This document shows positions 11,655 through 24,656 of a stretch of DNA of 64,000 bases, in pieces. The position numbers and the translations under genes are program-made. Positions within the stretch are counted from its first letter, which is position 1, and every line of letters begins with the position of its first letter. Source of the DNA: Silene conica (taxonomy: Eukaryota; Streptophyta; Magnoliopsida; Caryophyllales; Caryophyllaceae); NCBI GenBank assembly GCA_029255685.2, contig CM055319.2, forward strand, positions 7,860,747 through 7,924,746. Reading direction: 5' to 3'. The notes under the pieces are model-generated. The model saw nothing but the letters and a program-made list of their open reading frames with translations, had not been told where the DNA came from and did no database searches.

Positions 11655-13270
11655 TCACTGAAAAAATACCCTGGCACTTGGTGAAGACCTCTGGAAGGTC
11701 GACACATGCATAACAAAATCCAGTTGCTCCGTAGGTGTTGATTTACTCTTGTTCAGAACAATTACCAGTTTTTCCAACACAGTTGCGCTCTTGAGAAAGA
11801 ATTCTATTAGTTGAAGCTGATGTTTCCAAGGTTTTGCATAGCCATGGAGGGTGACGGTCTTCAGTTTTGGCATCACACAAGGATAAGAAAGCTCTTCAGG
11901 AGGCGAATCGGCACTGCCTTGGAAAGCCACACTGGAATCACTCAAGGTTTCGTCAGTAACTATAGTGAGTTCTTCGAAGTGTTTTGAACTTCTCATCAAT
12001 TGATAGAAGCGCAAGAGGCAGCTTTGACAGAACATCCGCAATCCCAAAACTAAACATTTCCATCTGATTTGTAGAAGACGTGAAACGTCTATTGAGTGAA
12101 GGAATAGCTGCAATCGCGGGTGATTGAAATTAGTAATATAATGTTTTTTCTCAAACACTCGTCACTTCATCAGTTAGCACATCATAGAGGAATATGCCAA
12201 AGATTTAGCTGATTAACTTAAACCACGCAGTAACCACAATACTCACTAATTAGAGAATGATTACATCTGTCATAAACCAACAAAAAGTAATATATTATTT
12301 CCAAAAAGGACCAAGAAGTTACCTCTGAAGCAATATCTGATAATTGGAAAACTTCACTACGCGAGAACTTCTCCAAAAAGAGATTAAATCTTCCAACTTC
12401 AGTCTCATCATCCGTATCAACGAACAAATGTTTGAGGTAGACATCTCGAACAGAAGAAGCATCAGTGACGTTTGGTATATCAACAAATCCCAACTCCAAA
12501 GTTTTAAGATTGGGGAAATCTAACCACCAAGAATCATAGTATGCACTATCTTCTCCAAAATCAAGGGATAATTTACGAATATTTGGAGCACTAAAGCTCA
12601 TAATATACTTGTCACAAGAATAGGGTCTAACAATATGCAGTTCTTGTAAGGAAGGGCATCCACAAATAAGTTGTCGGAATGAATCCTGAGACAATCCCGT
12701 ATAATAAAGTATAAGCTTCTTTAGAGAGCCCAAATTCACTTGAAATTGGGAACGGATCCAACAGTGAGAGAGTTTAAGTGTAACAAGTGATTGACTTGTA
12801 AAATATGGAAGGTCGGAAGCATCGGTAACCATAACAGTTGCCCGATAAAAATCACAAAAATATATTTCCTTTGCTTGTTTATCCAAAGCAAACCTCAACC
12901 ACATTCTTGTACCATCACCATCCACAAGTCTTTCGTCATCACAAAGGGGGTCTAAAATAAGATGAAATTTATCAATGACGGGTCTTTTATGAAGCATCAA
13001 CACATTGCGGATGAAAATGTTGAACTTCCTAACATCGTTGTCAAAATCCCCTGTCCATAAATCACCCGAAACCAACTTATTGACTACTTCTTCAGCATTG
13101 AAGTTAAGAGTATGAACCAAAGTCCAAAGGTTTCCAAAAGGACGAATCAACATTGTTCTAACAGCATCAACAATGGGCAAATAAGAAAGAATGTGGACAA
13201 TGACTTCATCCGGCATTTCACTCAACCTATCACGGTACTTTGAAGAACACTTGCGCTTTTGGGGTTTCAT
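11655..13270 (-). CDS. F-box/LRR/FBD protein (cluster gene 2)
   Basis: A predicted 466-aa protein from exons 12323-13270 and 11655-12107; the intron is 12108-12322, with a GT donor after the codon for ASE and an AG acceptor after gcgattgcag, phase 0. The F-box is at residues about 14-55 (DRLSEMPDEVIVHILSYLP), then LRRs (CGCPSLQELHIV) and a C-terminal FBD region (LKTVTLHGYAKPWKHQLQLI). The start is set at MKPQKRKCSS (13270), because upstream in-frame codons lie across a likely 5'-UTR intron acceptor (attttag then gtaatc, 13287/13288). It is probably an SCF substrate receptor. It has the same orientation and gene structure as its neighbours; the LRR part is more diverged than the F-box. Confidence 0.88.
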
Positions 13271-13287
13271 AGTTCTCAAATGATTAC

Positions 13288-13784
13288 CTAAAATAATTTC
13301 AAAATAAAACCCTGATTCAGATTTCACAAAACCAATCCGTATCAAGCTAATAATGCTACAATAAATACGGATTAGTAATCACAGGTAGAAACACGCGCAC
13401 TTAGTCGCATTACAATAGCGGAGGGGGATTCGATCCTGAGACCTATTCAACTTAACCACCAGACTAAGACATACTCCCTCCGAGTCATAGTAATGATTCT
13501 TTTACCTTTATACACAAAAAATAAGGAAATGATTCTAAACCACACAAAACACCCTACCCTACACTGAATTGATTTTGGACCACAAAAAAGTTACTAAAAA
13601 TGGAAAGAGTAACCATCACTAAACTCGCACCAAAAAGGAGGTAAGAACCATTACTCCGACTCGGAGGGAGTATTCAGTAAAGCTCCAGAAATAACAAGAG
13701 AATGAAAATGAAAAAGCATTTCAAATGAATAATAGAAGTACATTATCAAATCAATTTCAATTAGAAATGCTAAATGCAGATTAC
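13288..13784 (-). other. 5'-UTR intron of F-box gene 2
   Basis: The donor is at 13784 (aacaag then gtaatc) and the acceptor at 13288 (attttag), 17 bp before the ATG. The same arrangement occurs in genes 3 and 4, which supports it. The intron hosts a Stowaway MITE. Confidence 0.6.
13474..13670. mobile_element. Stowaway MITE inside a 5'-UTR intron
   Basis: It begins ctccctccgagtcatagtaa, ends with the inverted ttactccgactcggagggag, and is 197 bp with a TA on each side. The bracketing introns in genes 3 and 4 lack it, so it arrived after the gene duplications. Confidence 0.92.
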
Positions 13785-13953
13785 CTTGTTTATTAGCGGT
13801 TGAAACTTGAGACTGAGAATTCAGAATTTAGAGATGTTTTGGGAACAAGGGAATCATAAATGTGTGTTTTGGTTTTCGACTTTTGAGTTTCAAGCGTGCG
13901 ATGGACGCTATGTTTGTAGTTGAGTGGTTTTTCAAATAAATTTTAGCTCATTT

Positions 13954-14469
13954 TAGGATCTGTTCTTTTCGATTTAACCGAGTTAAATTGAATTATTTGT
14001 AGTAGAGCTTAATTGAACTGAATTGAGCGGAATTGAGCTGAATTGAATTTGGTTGAATTAAAAGTTAATTTTATAAACAGATTAACTGAATATAATTGAT
14101 TAAGCGTAAATAAAACTTAACGGAATACAGTTAAGCAAAATTGGAAGGAGCTGAAATTAAGGCAAAAAAAACAGGACCTAACTTAATTTAACTCTATTTA
14201 CTTTAATTTATTTTCATTCAGTTTAGTTCAACTCTTCCATTCACAAATTAAGGTTATGTTCGTTTGGACTTAAATTCAGCTCATTTCAATTCAATTCAGC
14301 TATATTCACTTCAGCTTAATTAAATTCAGTCAAGTTCAACTCTTCTCTTTACAAATTAATATTTACTATACTTCGGTTCAGTTTAGCTCAACTCTATTAA
14401 GTTCATTTCATTTTAACTTAAATAAGTTCAATTAATTCAGACAATATCGGTTGAAAAGAACATGACCTA
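13954..14469. mobile_element. Candidate MITE with simple internal repeats
   Basis: The termini taggatctgttctttt and aaaagaacatgaccta are imperfect inverted repeats enclosing about 516 bp of gaattgagctgaattga-type repetition that is itself roughly self-complementary. No clear target duplication was seen. A hAT-like origin is a guess. Confidence 0.55.
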
Positions 14470-14937
14470 ATTGGTTAGAATAAAACAAAAATAGAATACA
14501 TAGGAAAAACAAAAATTATTTTATATACACAGATGGAATGATAGTTGATACATCCCCGTTGTAATGGCAAGATAAATATATTCATTTTACAAGAGATTAA
14601 CTATTAAATAAAATGATCAAATATAATTATAATTTAATGTAAAATGGTACCTCCATTCGTATATCCAAATTCACCATTTTATATTTTGACATTATTGAGC
14701 GTACAGAATCTTCACTATTTATTTTGATAACGGAGAAGACATAGTCACGTGAGAATTGAGATATAACTTGTATTTGTTTTTGTAAGTATAATAAGATAAC
14801 AAAAATATTTTTTTATGGTTTAAATTAAAGATATTTACGTGCAATACGTACCTCGAAAAGTGGATAAAAGAGAACCGGTGTATTTGGATATGAATCGAGG
14901 GACTTTAATGTACACCCAAGTACCTAACGTCGAAACA

Positions 14938-15138
14938 AGTCTTGGACAACACAAATTTTCATCGAAGACGGACATACCCGTCACAAGTTGAAAAGGGGTT
15001 AAGTAATACTCAAATGGTTAGATAAGACAAAAACATAATGCTACTCTCAAGCCAATTTACTTTTGTTTTATCTACCAACTTGAATACTACTTGACCCGTT
15101 TCAGCTTATGATGGATATGACCGTCTTCAACAAGACTT
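14938..15138. mobile_element. MITE of the aagtcttg...gacgg family, copy 1
   Basis: The ends aagtcttg and caagactt are inverted, with inner matching arms gaagacggacatacccgtca and tatgaccgtcttc, then a further arm around gataagacaaaa / ttttgttttatct. About 200 bp and non-coding. Related elements are at 15567-15745, 24048-24228 and 44098-44253. Confidence 0.65.
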
Positions 15139-15566
15139 ACTGTTTGGACAAATTCACACTTTCTGGCCTCCTCCACACTCGTAGCCCTTGGGTGCAGGTT
15201 GCTGGGAAGTTTCTAAGCTCTCTATCAGTGATGCTTCTGGTTTCGAAGGAAAAATGTAACTTATGGTAAGATTATTAGTAGTCTTCTAATTATGAGATCT
15301 CATTCATCATTCTTATTTTTAAAAATAGGTGATATAAAAAAGGAGTCTAGGATAAATGATGGATGATATATAAAGTTTAAATTGAGTCTGAACAACAAAA
15401 ACATAATAAAAGTTAGTGAAAAATAATGTGCCAAGTCTTAAAAGACTTTAGAGGATTGATCATACTCTGAAAAAAGTCTTAGTTTTTTCCCAAGTTATTT
15501 TTTGTCATTACTCATATCTTTCAATTTTTTATCTTAGATAGATTTAAATTATTTCATAGAACATCA

Positions 15567-15745
15567 AGTCTTATTTACTTGTGATAATATATCCGTCAGA
15601 TCAAGTATTGCTCATTTGGGTAAATAGACAAAACATATTGCTACGTCTAGGCATTTGACTTTTGTCTTATCTACCCTATATGGTTAATACTTGACTCGTC
15701 GCAAATTTGCAACGAATATGTCCGTCGCAAGAGAAATTGCTTCAA
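15567..15745. mobile_element. MITE of the same family, copy 2
   Basis: It shares the aagtctt start, the atccgtca/gtccgtcgcaag subterminal arms, and the inner pair tagacaaaa / ttttgtcttatcta with copy 1. The sequence folds into one long hairpin. Non-coding. Confidence 0.6.
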
Positions 15746-16196
15746 AGAATTATACTATTGGAAAGTAACTTGCCCATTCCTTCTTGTCTGATTGTGGTAC
15801 TAACTGTGGTGTTCTTGCTGCTGTCCTGCAACTTTCCGTCATCCTTGTGCAGACAACCTGTGATGCCCTGCTACTGTTTTTAACTAGCTGCTGTCCTAGT
15901 ATATTAATCATTTGATAATAGGCCGTTTCAACATCTATAAACCATCACAAACATTCCAAATGCCGATCAAGATATGTTCGCACATCAACACAGATTCACA
16001 GCTATCCATTACATACGATTGATAAGAATCTGAAAAGAAAGCCTAACTAAGATGACATAACCAGATTCATAACGATTTCATCTGAACTGGACTAAACATT
16101 TCAGCTACAGATTCCAGGTTGAAAATACCCACCCAATATAGAAACCTATAACTATGGAACCTAATCGAGTGTAGTGAAGAAAAGCAAGCATACCAC

Positions 16197-17824
16197 TCAA
16201 CGAAAGAGTACTCTGGCACTTGGTGAAGACCTTTGGAAGCTCGACACATGTATAACAAAATCCAGCTTCTCCACAGCTCTTATTCCACACTGGTTCGGAA
16301 CAATTACCAGTTTCTCCAAGGCAGTAGCGCTTTTGAGCAAGAATTCTATTAGTTGAAGCTGATATTCCCAAGGTTTCGCATAGCCATGGAAGGTGATAGT
16401 CTTCAGTTTGGACATCTCATAAGGATCAGAAAACTCTACAGGAGGTAAATCAGAACGGGCATTCAAACCCTGACCAAAAAATAAAGTAGGGGTATTGCAT
16501 ACACTCCTATCATTTAGCTCTGTGGTTGTATCACTTGTATGTATAATGAGTTCTTCCAAGTGTTTTAAACTTCTCATCAATTGATAAACGCCCAAGATGC
16601 AGCTTTGACAGAACACCCGTAATCCCAACACTACACGCTTCCATTTGATTCGTAAAAGATGCAAAACACCTATTGAATGGAAGAACGGCTGAAATGGAGA
16701 CATTGACATCACATGGGAATAAGCCAAACCATAAATAATCAATAAAAGATTGGTAAAATGCAACAAAATCAAAGAATTAGTAGAATAGCGTAGACCTCAC
16801 GGTAAGCAAAAACCGTCAGTAATCAAGGAAAGCTAATAATATCTACCATAAACCAACGAAAATCATTATTTATTTTCAAGAAAGACCAAGAACTTACCTC
16901 AGAAGCGTTATATGATAATTGGAAAACCTCACTAAATGAGAACTTCTCCAGAAACATTGTAAACATTTTAAGTTTATTCTCATCATCTATATCAAAGAAC
17001 AGGTCTTTGAGGTGGACATCTCGAACAGATAAAACATTGATGACGTCTGGTATCCGATCTATTTCCAAATCCAAACTTTTAAGATTGGGGAAATCCAACG
17101 ACCAACGATCATTAGAATTTTCATCATCAACAAGAACAAGAGACAATTTACGAATGTTTGGAGCAGTAAATCTCAGATTCTTTATAGAATAAGGTTCCAA
17201 AATATGCAGCTCTTCTAATGAAGGGCATCCACATATAAATTGTCGCAATGCCTCCTCACAGATATGCAAATTGTAAAGTATAAGCTTCTTTAAAGATCCC
17301 AAGTTGACTTGAAGTTGGGGATAGATAGTGCAGTTACAGAGTTCAAGCGTAACAAGCGACTGACTTGTGAAATGGGGTAAGTCGGAACTCTTAGTACAGT
17401 CATAAGTAACATCACAGAAATATATTTCCTTTGCCTGTTTATCCAAAGCAAACTTCAACCACGTTCTTACATCATCACCCGTCTCCCTTCTTATGCCCTC
17501 ATAATGGCACCCTAAAAGAAGAAAGAAATTATCAATGACGGGTGCTTTGTGAAGCATCAACACATTACGGACGAAAATGCAGAAGCGCCTAACTTCGGTG
17601 TTTGTCCAACTAGTTTTACGACCCGAAACTAGTTGTTCTACGACAAAAGTAAGAGTAGGAAGCAAAGTCCAAAGATTTCCAAATCGACGAATCAACATTG
17701 TTCTAACAGCATCTTCAGTGGGCAAATAAGAAAGAATGTGAACAAGAACTTCATCTGGCATTTCACTCAACCTATCTCGGCTGGCATAGTTTTCTGAAGA
17801 ACACTTGCGCTTTTCGGGATTCAT
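16197..17824 (-). CDS. F-box/LRR/FBD protein (cluster gene 3)
   Basis: A predicted 472-aa protein from exons 16898-17824 and 16197-16688; the intron is 16689-16897, with consensus donor GTAAGT and acceptor ccatttcag, phase 0. The F-box is at residues about 17-58 (DRLSEMPDEVLVHILSYLP), then LRR units (CGCPSLEELHILEPY) and an FBD-type C-terminus (LKTITFHGYAKPWEYQLQLI). The start is at MNPEKRKCSS, just inside the exon that follows a likely 5'-UTR intron. As with its neighbours, an SCF-type ubiquitin ligase adaptor role is inferred from family. Of the cluster it is closest to gene 1 in the LRR region by eye. Confidence 0.88.
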
Positions 17825-17841
17825 AGTTCTCAAATGATTAC

Positions 17842-18171
17842 CTAATAACAATTTCAAAATAAAACCTTGATTTAACTTTCAAAAAAAGCAACCTAGATCA
17901 AACTAATTAGCGATTAAGGGTGCCTGTTCAACGCCGAATGTAAATGAATTTTGGAACTAATCGAAAAGCGAAAGTGCACAATATAAATGGAATGAAGGAA
18001 GTATAGTTGTATAATACAAACACAAATTCTTGCTTAAGAGCGCTTGAGTTAAGACGATACTCACAGAGGTTGTGAGATGTGTTTAACTTAAAGACCGTCT
18101 TAAACAATACCTATTGCGAAGAAACAGTTAAGTAGTGTATGATATGAATGTAATGTAAAAACACAATTTAC
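17842..18171 (-). other. 5'-UTR intron of F-box gene 3
   Basis: Donor gttcag then gtaaat at 18171; acceptor ttattag at 17842, directly before gtaatcatttgagaactATG. The exon upstream carries a CT-rich leader (complement of gaggaggaagaagaag). Confidence 0.6.
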
Positions 18172-18898
18172 CTGAACAAAAGAGGAGGAAGAAGAAGAAG
18201 TAATTAGGTTTTGCTAACAGCGCCACCAAATGTAAAAAAAAAAAACCCTTCGGTATTCACTATTTCAATCAAATTGGGCAACTCCTTCAACTTCTTTTGT
18301 TATATGGTGAAATTAGCCCATAACTTTATAAACGGTTTTTCCAACCTGTGCTCTAAGGACATACGTTAATAACTCGAATATGGAAAGATTTATAGTGAAT
18401 TTTCAGGATAAATATATGTATAAACTTAGTTTCACCGTAATTAGTAATTTTTTGTTTGTTACTTTTTGTCTCGGTAACACCTTTACCCATACTTTCATTG
18501 ACATTAAAATTGGACACTAGATAATGACACATGAGACGTGTGTCACGACTCACACGATGGCGCCTTAGAATTGTCAATGATTAAATACCTACTCTGATTC
18601 TTATAAATTGCTTCATTTGATTAAAATACTCTTTATAATAACTGTTTTTTCCCACTAATTAAGGTGGTGTTTTGATCGAGTTAACACTACATCAGTATAA
18701 ATGAGTATTCTAAAGAGCATTTGTGTGAGTTTAGGGGTGTAAATGAGTCGAGCTCCGTTCATATTGTAAAAACTGAACCCAAGTTATTGGAAACAAGGTT
18801 CGGGATTGGCTCATATGATATGTTATGAGCCTGAGCTCAAATTGGAGCTTTGTTCAAGTAGCATTTTTCCAAGTATTATTTTACTTCTAACATAATTA

Positions 18899-21800
18899 TT
18901 AAATCAAATCATATTAAGCTAGTAAATTTCCCGTTTATTAGCGCAAAATAACCTTTCTTATGTTAGTTTTTATTCTAAACTACTATTATAATTAATTTAA
19001 CATATTTAATATTAAACTGATATTATAATTAATTTATCATAAAATTGATATAGGTTAAGTAAATAGTATTGATAAAAATTAAGTAATTTATAAAATAACG
19101 AGCTCAAATAAGCTTTCGAGTTGAACCTTAATGTGTTCAGGCTCGACTCGGTTTGGGCTCAGCTTGGCTCGAGTTCAATTTGACCGATTTCTAGCCGAAT
19201 TCGAGAGGTTATCTAATTTATACAATAAAAGAAAATAGGATGGAGAGTAATATACTTACTTCATGAAATAATTGGGTTTGAGTTGATTCCTATGCATTTT
19301 GAGATGGAGTTGACGTGTTCATAATAGTAGGAAATAAAATGTAGCCATTTGATAGTCGTCCCAAATTGAAAACGTTTTATTCAAATCATCATTATTGTGC
19401 TTATAGTATTTTTTTGACTTAGTTTCAAAATTAGTTGTAGAAAAATTTAATTTATATCCATTTAGATTGAACTAATTGTTTTTGAACAAACTTAACTCGA
19501 TATCAAAACTTTAAAAAATATAGACTGATGATTGAATTTCGTCCACACCAAATAGTCTAATATATGGACCAAAGTTTGCACAACTCTAAAATGGGATGTT
19601 GGCCGAGGCACTTATCAAGATATAACCTAACTAGATATAATCTAACTCCTAAGTTAAATGGACTCTAATAAGAATATTCAAACGCGATGTTAAAAACTCA
19701 TTGTCCGAAGATATTTTGTAGAATAGAGTTCTATGAATGTCTGGCGCACAATGGTACTCTCCAAGGCCATTTTAGCAAGAGGCCGCTCCAAGGACTTGAC
19801 TCGTGACCTCTCGCTCACACAACAATACCTAACCTGTGCACCAAGGCTCCCCTTCTTCGAACAAAATTTCTATGAATTGAGATAATTTTCCTAAGTTGTA
19901 AATGAGGCTAAAGTAATTCCAGATTTCCCCAATTTCAGTCATCCTTGTGCCAAAAATAGAACTAAACAAATGAGGATCAATAATATTTGCAGTTCATAGT
20001 TTTGTAGACCTTTGGGATGCAAATCAGATGTTCACAAACTAAATTCAACCATCATATTAACGCTCAGGGCACTCAACACATTATGAATTATGATCCAACG
20101 AATACTTAGACATGATTCAAATCTAAATAAAGGAAACATACAGCAACATAACTGCCCAAATTTACAGCCTTAGGTGCAGAATTTTGGTCATTGCTCAACT
20201 CCCGCTTCAGCCCAACTGCCCCAACATCGATAATCAAAGTAAATGTTAGAAAATGGGACGGCGCAAACTCAATGCTAATTTTACCAGAGGCCAGATCATA
20301 AGATACTCGTACAGAAGTTAGTAGCTCGTGCTTCAATCAAACATGAGATCGAAAGAAAAAAGTTTATATACCCTGTAAGTGTACCCTATCCTCGTGGATG
20401 AATGCTGTTCCACGTTAAAGGCAGATTCCTATTTCATAAACCCTTTGGAGAGTAAATGTTTTCTTGAATGCCCAGAAATCACAACTCCTTAGATGCCGTA
20501 CTATGTTTCTCAAGCAAAGTGTACAGTTACATTTGCTGAAGCTGTCTTGAATCTTAATACTTGCTTAAGAAACTCAAGCTCCTCAACGGCTGTTAGTTTA
20601 GTCTCCTCACACTTAATTACCAATTTTTCCAAGATGACGGCATTTCTCAGTACAAATTCTATTAGCTGGAGCTGACCTTCACGATATTTTCCATAGTCAA
20701 GGATGGTGACACTTTTCAGTAGGGGCATTTCACAAGAAGTAGATACCTCTGAGCTAATTACTCCATGATTACCCTGCCATTAGTTATAGATTAAATTCCG
20801 ACAACAATTAAAAGAGAAGGCTGGACGCCATAAGCCGATTAAGTAAAAGAAGAAAACCAGTTACGCTAACCTCATTTCTCCATGATACTCCGCCGTCTAC
20901 TATGAGCTCCTCCAAGTCCACTGAGCTTTTCATCAACCCTGTAATAACTTGGAGACATCTTTCATTATCCCACCGTGCCTGCAAAGCCAAACTCTGCCAT
21001 GTATTTTGTAGAATATCCACCTTCTCTAAGCAACACAATTGCTGAATAAGAAGAAACAAAATATGTCTTGCGTTACTCGAAACCGTATTCCGTCAAATTT
21101 GCAACAAACAAACAGTAACAGTAAACAAGAGAGTGATGAAAATGAAACCATAACAACAACAGCATTACCCTAGTGCCTCAATGACTCCCACAAATTGCTG
21201 GGTAAGGAGGGGGCAGGGGGTTAATTAGCAACACAAAGAGGTTGTTTCCGAATGACCCAAGATGAAACTTGCGTCGAAAAATGCATCGAAGGACCGTTAC
21301 TTCACAAAAGAAAGAAGCACAACCACTTTAGTGAACAATTTTGATTTATTCCATTATAATCCATAACCAAAGAGTAATGAATTTTTGGCTTCACTGGAAA
21401 TATGGAAATAAATGGTTACCTTTCTGAAGTAATAATAATAAAAAAATGACCATCACCTAAATGAGTTTCTAAGGATTTGGTATGAATGTTGTGATTTTGC
21501 CAAGAATGACAGGGAAAGGCATGATACATACACATTCAGATCATCAGAGTATGCAGTGCATAACACAAAGAAATTCTACGCATGAACCAGTAGATCAACA
21601 GGTAATACCAGCGAAAAACAAACACAGGGCAAAATATAGATGTTTCTTCCTCAATCCCATCTATACCGTCCATGTATGACGGTAGGGATCAATCAAGGTC
21701 AACATTTACGGGCAAAGTTCCCCATTATATACAATACAACAGCAGCAGAAGCAACAACATTACCTATGTGCCAAGCATGTGGTTCGTGTACAATTAGAGT

Positions 21801-22145
21801 CAAAGTTGATATCAATTCACCACCAAAGCAAATGGGCACATTATCATTGAGATAAAATATTTCAGAGAGAAACAACAAGTAAAGTGAGCGATCGAGTTTG
21901 TTTAGTTGAAAAAAATGAAATCATATTTTGTCATCAAACATGGTAGATAATACTCTGTATTGAGTAAGTTTACCTAAAAAAAAGAGAGAGAGACCAAGTT
22001 ATACTCGATCGAAGGCCCTACAAATTTTGAACGAACAATTACTAAAACGCACCTCGAACGCTTCACCTGATAATGTAAAAAACTCAACATCTCGAAAGTG
22101 CCTCAAAAATGCATTTATTATTGGGCCAGACAAACCATAAGGTAA
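18899..22145. repeat. Segmental duplication, copy A
   Basis: This region covers the 3' half of F-box gene 4 and about 1.6 kb of its 3' flank. It matches 44488-50097 base for base over long stretches, for example ctagtaaatttcccgttt near 18920 and 44503, and exon 3 with a single residue difference. Copy A has no LINE and keeps the full gene. Segments around 19200-19800 and 44815-45000 differ between copies. Confidence 0.85.
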
Positions 22146-23009
22146 TAGCCTGACAAACACCTCTTGAAGGGAGGAAACATCAATCACATCCAGCAGATTT
22201 GATTGAGAAGTTTCATCTAGTCCCTCAACTGTAATATTCAAAATTTCAACATGTGGACAATTAAGAGTTAAAGGGCTGTCACCAACGTCTATGTACAGGT
22301 CCAACCTATTAGCACTTGGAGCAGTAATGTTCAGTTCTCGCAACCCTTGAGGGTAATATAGTTTCAGTTTTTGTATAGACGGGCATGCAGATATTAACTG
22401 GTTGAATGCCTCATTACTTCCGGTAACACAGATAAGGGATAATTTTCTTAAAGCTCCCATGTGGAATTGAGGTTGGTGCACATACTGCACAAGCATAGTA
22501 CCGCAAAGTTCAAGCGTAACTAGAGATTGACTTGTGAAGACACATCGAGGTGGAACTATTTTGTCAATATCACCACAATTGAAATCAAGATCTTTTACTT
22601 CTCTATCGGCAGCAAATTTCAGCCACACTTGTATGTCGTCAATAAGGCATGGATCTACAACACCCCTTATAGAGTCCCCAATATCAAGGTAAAAAGAGCC
22701 GATGGTGGATCTTCTATGAAGCAACAGCACATTTCGGACAAAGCGAGCAAAACGTACAAATAACTCATCCATGATTCGTTTTTTTTCTTCATAAGTACCA
22801 CCCTCATCACTATCGTAATCATTGAAATCAAACCTAAGAGCAGGAAGCATAGTCCAAAGATTTCCAAAGCGGCGGAGCAACATCGTTTTAACGGCATCAC
22901 GAGTAGGCATACATGAAAGAATATGCACAATCACTTGATCAGGCATCTCACTCAACCTATCTAGGCCAACATCAACCTTTGAAGAACGCATACGCTTTTG
23001 GGGTTTCAT
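20510..23009 (-). CDS. F-box/LRR/FBD-like protein (cluster gene 4)
   Basis: A predicted 463-aa protein from three exons: 22053-23009, 20871-21041 and 20510-20773, all joined in phase 0. The first intron is about 1.0 kb; acceptors are cttattcag and aatggcag. The F-box is at residues about 17-58 (DRLSEMPDQVIVHILSCMP) after a basic start MKPQKRMRSS, then an LRR region and a C-terminal segment (LKSVTILDYGKYREGQLQLI...NAVILEKLVIKC) matching the FBD position of genes 1-3. It is the most diverged member and has one extra intron. The role is SCF substrate receptor by family; the target is unknown. A partial broken copy lies at 48729-50097. Confidence 0.85.
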
Positions 23010-23026
23010 GGTTCTTAAATGAGTAC

Positions 23027-23670
23027 CTGATAATTTCTCAAAATAAAAGCTTGAATCACATTTCAGATAACAATACATTTAAACTGTTAATGTTCATTTC
23101 GCCCCAACCCCATTTTTCCCTTCACATATAGTTTGGACATTAAAGAGGTGCTCCGCAACACATAACTAAACTACTACATAGTAATATAAACAAGGGATAT
23201 CAATGACGAGTCAAGATCCTCGCAATTACGGATTGGAACCATTTCCGATTCTTCCAAGTAAAGCTGGAAAGTCTCATACCAAAACTCGAGAATGACTAAT
23301 CAAATAGAACAATCGTAATGGACTGACAAAATAGTTCAACTATCAATGAAAACAAAATAAAGGTGATAACACCAACAGTAATACACCGAATCTCAGTACC
23401 ACCCTCTCAGTCCTACAGATGTAGGGTCTCATAGTACATTCATCCCGGTCATTTGTTTACCTTTGGTGTGACCAAGGGAAAGAGGTCACGACCAATTAAT
23501 TGATAACAACTGAACCAAATCGAGGGTGGAAGACCAAATCACTCATCAAAAATTAACTAATCATAATAATTTCAATAATTAGGGTTCATTATTTCATAGA
23601 AATTTCTATGAATAAATACATGATACTATAATCAAGGGTTCAATAATGATAGAGAAAGCTTAAAGAGTAC
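23027..23670 (-). other. 5'-UTR intron of F-box gene 4
   Basis: Donor cctcaacag then gtactc at 23670; acceptor attatcag at 23027, 17 bp before the ATG at 23009. Position and spacing match genes 2 and 3. Confidence 0.55.
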
Positions 23671-24047
23671 CTGTTGAGGAAGAAAGGCGAAAGCGCTGCC
23701 CAAAATAATAACCCTTGGATGTCGGGTTCTATCGGCCGGTCGGTCGGGTTACGGGTTCGGTTATAATTGAGAAGGTGTACTTGATTCCTAAGTATGGTTC
23801 GCTTTAGGTTTGATTTTACACTAATCAACGTGGAATGAGAAGTAGATAGGCAATTTGGCGAAGATGCAAAGGCTTTCCCGCTTGATTAGGGGCTCCTTTT
23901 CCCGCCTAATTTACCCAGTTGAGTACATCCGATATATTAGTCTAATTCTATAATTTTTTAATATTCTAGTAAAATTTTTGAGTTTTATTTTAGAAATTAT
24001 GAGTTTTTCTAGAAAGTTTTTGAATTTATTTATTTCACAAATTTTTA

Positions 24048-24228
24048 TTTGCAACGGCACTATCTGTCGAAAGCTTGTGACGGATACCGTTTCCTCTCAC
24101 AAAATACCCACTTTTCCTCTCTCTCCAACAATATTCATGTGGTCCCCTTTCTCCACTAACTCATTTTCTACCCATTTTATCTCACAAAATATCCGTCACA
24201 AATAATGACCCGTCGCAAGCAAGACTTA
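24048..24228. mobile_element. MITE of the gacgg family, copy 3
   Basis: Inverted subterminal arms cttgtgacggatac and atatccgtcacaaataatg, right end cgtcgcaagcaagactt. About 180 bp; the interior is pyrimidine-rich and non-coding. Confidence 0.55.
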
Positions 24229-24656
24229 CTATATTTATTTAAACATTAAACTCTAAAAAATCACAATAAAACTAAAAAATATTAAATATAAGTTTAGTTG
24301 AATTTGAGTTATAACGGAGAAAAACTAAAATTCAACTTATAAAATTTAATATGCTCAAAAAAAGTAAACATTGCTCAAAAACAAATAAAATTTGAGATAA
24401 TAAGCTAAAAAAAAATGAGAGGTAATACATCCGATATATGATCATTTTTCTCTAATTACTCCACCAGAAATATTATCGTCTCATAATCCACAAGCCAAGA
24501 AATACGGTACAATTAAACCTATCAAACACGTCGAGAGGGTTGGGTGACTTGGGTCTCACTTGGATTACACGGGTCGGGTAAAATTCAAGTGGATATATAT
24601 GTTTCGGGTTCGAACAGAGAAAGCGAAAAGTTTATATCATTAGTGATATTAGTATA

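Noticed and set aside
13381..13470. tRNA-like phrase (minus: gtctggtggttaag, then ggatcgaatcccc)
   Set aside because: Box-like phrases only; no cloverleaf pairing, so not called a tRNA.
15160..15295. Possible exon fragment (VQVAGKFLSSLSVMLLVSKE)
   Set aside because: A short readable frame followed by a GT, but no homologue or second exon I could identify.
20106..20336. 76-codon minus-strand ORF, possible extra exon of F-box gene 4
   Set aside because: The apparent start is TTG, and differences from the duplicate at 48405-48555 are mostly non-synonymous; the homologous flank of gene 2 has no such frame. Treated as 3' flank.
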